57,184 bases of DNA, from NCBI RefSeq assembly GCF_019510245.1, contig NZ_JAEKKT010000148.1, positions 1 through 57,184 on the forward strand, read 5' to 3'. The DNA is from Streptomyces sp. (lineage in GTDB: Bacteria; Actinomycetota; Actinomycetes; Streptomycetales; Streptomycetaceae). Both the position numbers and the translations under genes were made by a program. The notes below the pieces were generated by a model. The model saw nothing but the letters and a program-made list of their open reading frames with translations, did no database searches and was not told the DNA's origin. Within the stretch, counting starts at the first letter, position 1; each line of letters opens with the position of its first letter. This document shows, one piece after another, positions 56,154 to 57,184 of this stretch.

Positions 56154-56978
56154 ATGCAGCACGCAGTGGGATCTCCGCTGCCGCCGCCCCATCAGCCGGG
56201 GCAGGGACCGACCGGCTGGCAGCCGGCCGCACAGCACCCGGGAGCGCCGCAGGGCCCCGCGCCCGTGCCGCCGCCACCGCCCGCGCCCCCGCAGCCGCCG
56301 CTCCCACCGCTTCCCTCGGCCCCGCCGCCGCCCGACACCACGGGCCACGTACCGCTGCCGCCGGGTGCCCCGGTGGGCATGCCGAGCGCGCTCCCCGCCG
56401 CCACGGTCCCCGACTCGACGACCACCACCCTGGCCGTCCTGCTGATCGGGCCGGCCGGCGCGGGCAAGACCAGCGTGGCCAAGTACTGGGCCGACCGCCG
56501 CCGGGTCCCCACCGCCCACATCAGCCTCGACGACGTCCGCGAGTGGGTCCGCTCCGGCTTCGCCGACCCCCAGTCCGGGTGGAACGACCACTCCGAGGCC
56601 CAGTACCGCCTCGCCCGCCGCACCTGCGGCTTCGCCGCGCGCAACTTCCTCGCCAACGGCATCTCCTGCATCCTCGACGACGCGGTCTTCCCGGACCGCC
56701 CGGTCGTCGGCCTCGGCGGCTGGAAGCGCCACGTCGGCCCCGGCCTGCTCCCGGTCGTCCTCCTCCCCGGCCTCGACATCGTCCTGGAGCGCAACGCCGA
56801 ACGCACCGGCAACCGCCGCCTCACCGACGAAGAGGTGGCCCGCATCCACGGCCGCATGGCCGGCTGGTACGGCTCCGGCCTCCCGATCATCGACAACTCC
56901 CAACTCGACGTCCCCCAAACAGCCAGAGTCCTCGACGAGGTCCTCTCCCGAGCAATAGCCAGCCCCCCAACCTGGTAA
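56154..56978 (+). CDS. Proline-rich protein with P-loop kinase-like domain
   Basis: A 274-residue protein. The first ~85 residues are Pro/Gly/Ala-rich and probably disordered. The rest is a P-loop domain: Walker A GPAGAGKTS (99-107), VPTAHISLDDVREWVRSGFA with an Asp pair, EAQYRLARRTCGFAARNFLA, SCILDDAVFPDRP and a C-terminal helical part HGRMAGWYGSGLPIIDNSQL. The domain resembles small kinases and AAA-family ATPases of the adenylate-kinase/zeta-like type; the substrate is unknown. ATG at 56154 lies 118 bases after aroB; the locus is separate from the shikimate operon. Confidence 0.82.
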   Translation: MQHAVGSPLPPPHQPGQGPTGWQPAAQHPGAPQGPAPVPPPPPAPPQPPLPPLPSAPPPPDTTGHVPLPPGAPVGMPSALPAATVPDSTTTTLAVLLIGPAGAGKTSVAKYWADRRRVPTAHISLDDVREWVRSGFADPQSGWNDHSEAQYRLARRTCGFAARNFLANGISCILDDAVFPDRPVVGLGGWKRHVGPGLLPVVLLPGLDIVLERNAERTGNRRLTDEEVARIHGRMAGWYGSGLPIIDNSQLDVPQTARVLDEVLSRAIASPPTW

Positions 56979-56992
56979 CCCAGAAACGCAGG

Positions 56993-57184
56993 CAACTGCG
57001 CGAACGCCCCCACCGCCCGGCAGCCGGAAACCGACCGGTCTCTCCGGGGGCGCGGGGAACTGCGCGAGTACTCTCCACCGGCGGGCAGCCGGGGTGCGGC
57101 CGGTCTTTCCGGGGGGCGCGGGGAACTGCGCGAGTACTCTCCACCGGCGGGCAGCCGGGGTGCGGCCGGTCTTTCCGGGGGGCG
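56993..57184. repeat. 65-66 bp tandem repeat, running off the window
   Basis: Units start at AACTGCGCGA near 56993, 57058 and 57124, spaced 65 and 66 bases. The first unit is divergent, the second and third are nearly identical (both contain GTACTCTCCACCGGCGGGCA and CCGGTCTTTCCGGGGGGCG), and the third is cut by the window end. Units contain the GGGAACTGCGCG core seen in many Streptomyces intergenic repeats. No gene is supported in this stretch. Confidence 0.85.

Noticed and set aside
56993..57184. CRISPR-like array
   Set aside because: The units are contiguous tandem repeats with no unique spacers between them.

Overview
The window is about 57 kb of very GC-rich DNA with third-position-GC coding bias, GTG/TTG starts, many ATGA/GTGA stop-start overlaps, Tat-type lipoprotein signals and a phosphatidylinositol-mannoside gene block. 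Together with the gene order thrS-HIT-pgsA-patA-pimA / pdxST-yebC-ruvCAB-yajC-secDF-apt-relA / hisS-rarA-rpsD-alaS-ruvX-mltG-aroECKB this points to a Streptomyces core chromosome segment. Nearly all genes are housekeeping genes. The accessory material is concentrated in the first 11 kb and in a small scar near 42.7-43.1 kb.

1-8.7 kb: a TIGR02611-type membrane protein, then tRNA-Val(CAC), then a sugar-uptake and degradation locus and a START/SRPBCC protein, then a second identical tRNA-Val(CAC). The sugar locus has a Tat lipoprotein binding protein, two permeases, a YesL/DUF624 membrane protein and a large secreted Tat protein of the PcRGLX/YetA (PL26) rhamnogalacturonan-lyase type. It follows a good sigma70-like promoter with two adjacent LacI-type operators. 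The two tRNA copies form 77-bp direct repeats around it.

8.7-11.1 kb: a decayed locus with one intact TehA/TDT-type transporter between two pseudogenes: a frameshifted GlxA/AraC regulator tail and a 2-oxoglutarate dehydrogenase E1 (Kgd) remnant whose 5' and 3' parts are joined by a deletion. 11.1-14 kb: a DEDDh exonuclease diverging from a DUF4365 (putative PD-(D/E)XK-like) gene that overlaps a 411-codon unknown.

14-24.4 kb: thrS, a potassium channel, a HIT hydrolase, a membrane protein of unknown function, an EF-G-like protein (EF-G2) and the pgsA-patA-pimA phosphatidylinositol mannoside block. 24.5-37.4 kb: a LemA-like protein, PLP synthase pdxST, yebC, Holliday-junction ruvCAB, Sec accessory yajC-secD-secF, apt and the (p)ppGpp synthetase relA. 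37.4-50.4 kb: a DUF349 protein, a membrane-anchored cyclophilin, an MBL hydrolase, hisS, a TPR protein, an ABC-ATPase/LuxR deletion scar, a VKOR-family protein, rarA, rpsD with a structured leader, two small membrane-associated proteins, alaS and ruvX. 50.5-57.2 kb: mltG and the shikimate genes aroE, aroC, aroK, aroB, a proline-rich P-loop protein, and a 65-66 bp tandem repeat that runs off the window.

I found no insertion sequence, CRISPR array, phage gene or antibiotic cluster. The observations most worth a second look are the tRNA-flanked pectin locus, the two deletion-fusion pseudogenes, the exonuclease/DUF4365/unknown group, and several palindromes or short repeats upstream of genes.
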